Assembly (NCBI GenBank): GCA_030656615.1
Contig: JAUSOY010000075.1
Span: forward strand, 1 to 64,000
DNA: 64,000 nt
Direction of reading: 5' to 3'
Source of the DNA: Bacteroidales bacterium
GTDB lineage: Bacteria > Bacteroidota > Bacteroidia > Bacteroidales > TTA-H9
The first letter of the stretch is position 1, and every line of letters begins with the position of its first letter. The notes under the pieces were generated by a model. The model saw only the letters and a list, made by a program, of their open reading frames with translations. It ran no database searches and was not told where the DNA came from. Positions 63,579-64,000 of the stretch are shown here, piece by piece. Position numbers and translations under genes: made by a program.

Positions 63579-64000
63579 TTATTCAACAACAATAACCTTA
63601 GTTTCATAGGTAAAAGTCTGTGTAAAATCACCAAAAATTGTTGGTGTTACTGCCTGGGTAGGATAACCACCAGCGTTTTTAATGTAGGTAACATTGCCTT
63701 CTGTATTCTTACTAATAAGATTAGTACTGGTCATGGGAAGAAGCGTACCAGTATACATTTCATTGGCCAAATCCTTAACCGTAGTATTATATTCCATAAT
63801 CATGGTTTCTGTAACTACATTATTTACAAAGGTGGTTTTGCGGGTATTATTACCTTCTGTCCATTCGTAGGTATAATGCGTGTCACCACTAATATCCTGA
63901 CTTCTTATAACTTTACCTGCTGAATTCAGATTATACTGAATTGTATAATTGCCATACGAGAATGTCTCTTCAAGAATAACACCATCAAGATACTCATAGG
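63579..64000 (-). CDS. Partial gene, C-terminal part of a DUF4595-like secreted protein
   Basis: The reading frame runs open from the window edge at 64000 to the stop at 63579-63581, giving about 140 residues; the start lies beyond the window. The visible part has short beta-strand units ending in Tyr/Thr-rich patterns (YEYLDGVILEETFSYGNYTI, SGDTHYTYEWTEG, NTEGNVTYIKN) typical of Bacteroidota DUF4595 or YD-repeat-like proteins. The ATG at 63803 is internal and not the real start. Identification is tentative. Confidence 0.6.
   Translation of the reverse strand, partial: YEYLDGVILEETFSYGNYTIQYNLNSAGKVIRSQDISGDTHYTYEWTEGNNTRKTTFVNNVVTETMIMEYNTTVKDLANEMYTGTLLPMTSTNLISKNTEGNVTYIKNAGGYPTQAVTPTIFGDFTQTFTYETKVIVVE

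Noticed and set aside
63579-63803. Complete 74-residue protein starting at 63803
   Set aside because: The frame stays open to the window edge with the same composition, so 63803 is an internal Met of a larger protein.

Overview
This window is a chromosomal segment of a Bacteroidota bacterium, most likely an anaerobic or fermentative member of the Bacteroidales-like lineages. The evidence is: families largely confined to that phylum (DUF4834, DUF6427, DUF4340 in this context, YfhO, the DUF7033-like deacetylase); an M28 peptidase ending in a type IX secretion (T9SS) C-terminal domain; a long S16 with a charged tail; and the Bacteroidota promoter signature, a -7 box TAnnTTTG with a -33 TTTG, in front of many genes. 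I see no rRNA, tRNA, CRISPR array, transposase, phage gene or integrase. It reads as stable core chromosome with surface-polysaccharide and signalling islands.

Layout. 1-9.9 kb: a YihY/BrkB membrane protein, a small surface-glycan operon (glycosyltransferase, SGNH hydrolase, Wzx-type flippase), a GpsA-like dehydrogenase, a further glycosyltransferase and YfhO, then DUF4834. 10-14 kb: rpmH, pepD, rsmG, a glucosaminidase/LysM protein and ppnP. 14-20 kb (minus strand): a deacetylase, DUF6427, rnhB and a 957-residue membrane-anchored beta-propeller-like protein. 20-28 kb: dnaX, a T9SS-exported M28 peptidase, a YwqK-like protein, an M16 protease and a PAP2 phosphatase.

27.9-38.2 kb (minus strand) is the most interesting block. 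A four-gene operon begins with a 1429-residue protein carrying three GAF-like sensor repeats, two receiver-like domains and a PEP-synthase/PPDK-type ATP-grasp domain. It is followed at 4 nt by NuoE-like, NuoF-like and GltD/NuoG-fusion subunits. The last three match the architecture of the Stn-type electron-bifurcating transhydrogenase (ferredoxin/NADH/NADPH), described in Sporomusa. The operon leader holds a terminator-like hairpin that could act as an attenuator. It is divergent from gdhA, an NADPH-linked glutamate dehydrogenase that could draw on the same NADPH pool.

39.9-47.5 kb (minus strand): a second surface-polysaccharide cluster (O-antigen ligase/polymerase, three glycosyltransferases, flippase, hexapeptide acetyltransferase), preceded by a DUF4340 gene. 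47.6-53.2 kb: an alpha/beta hydrolase, an outer-membrane barrel, tatC, a DUF2148 protein, and the rpsP/rimM/trmN6/RNase H-like gene group. 53.5-64 kb: a TPR protein, a lipoprotein hydrolase, then an ECF-like sigma factor and membrane anti-sigma factor divergent from an exported TPR-CHAT caspase-like protease (a candidate proteolysis-controlled sigma module). A 565-nt repeat-rich intergenic region follows, then three secreted proteins (WG-repeat, ricin-type beta-trefoil, and a partial gene cut by the window end).
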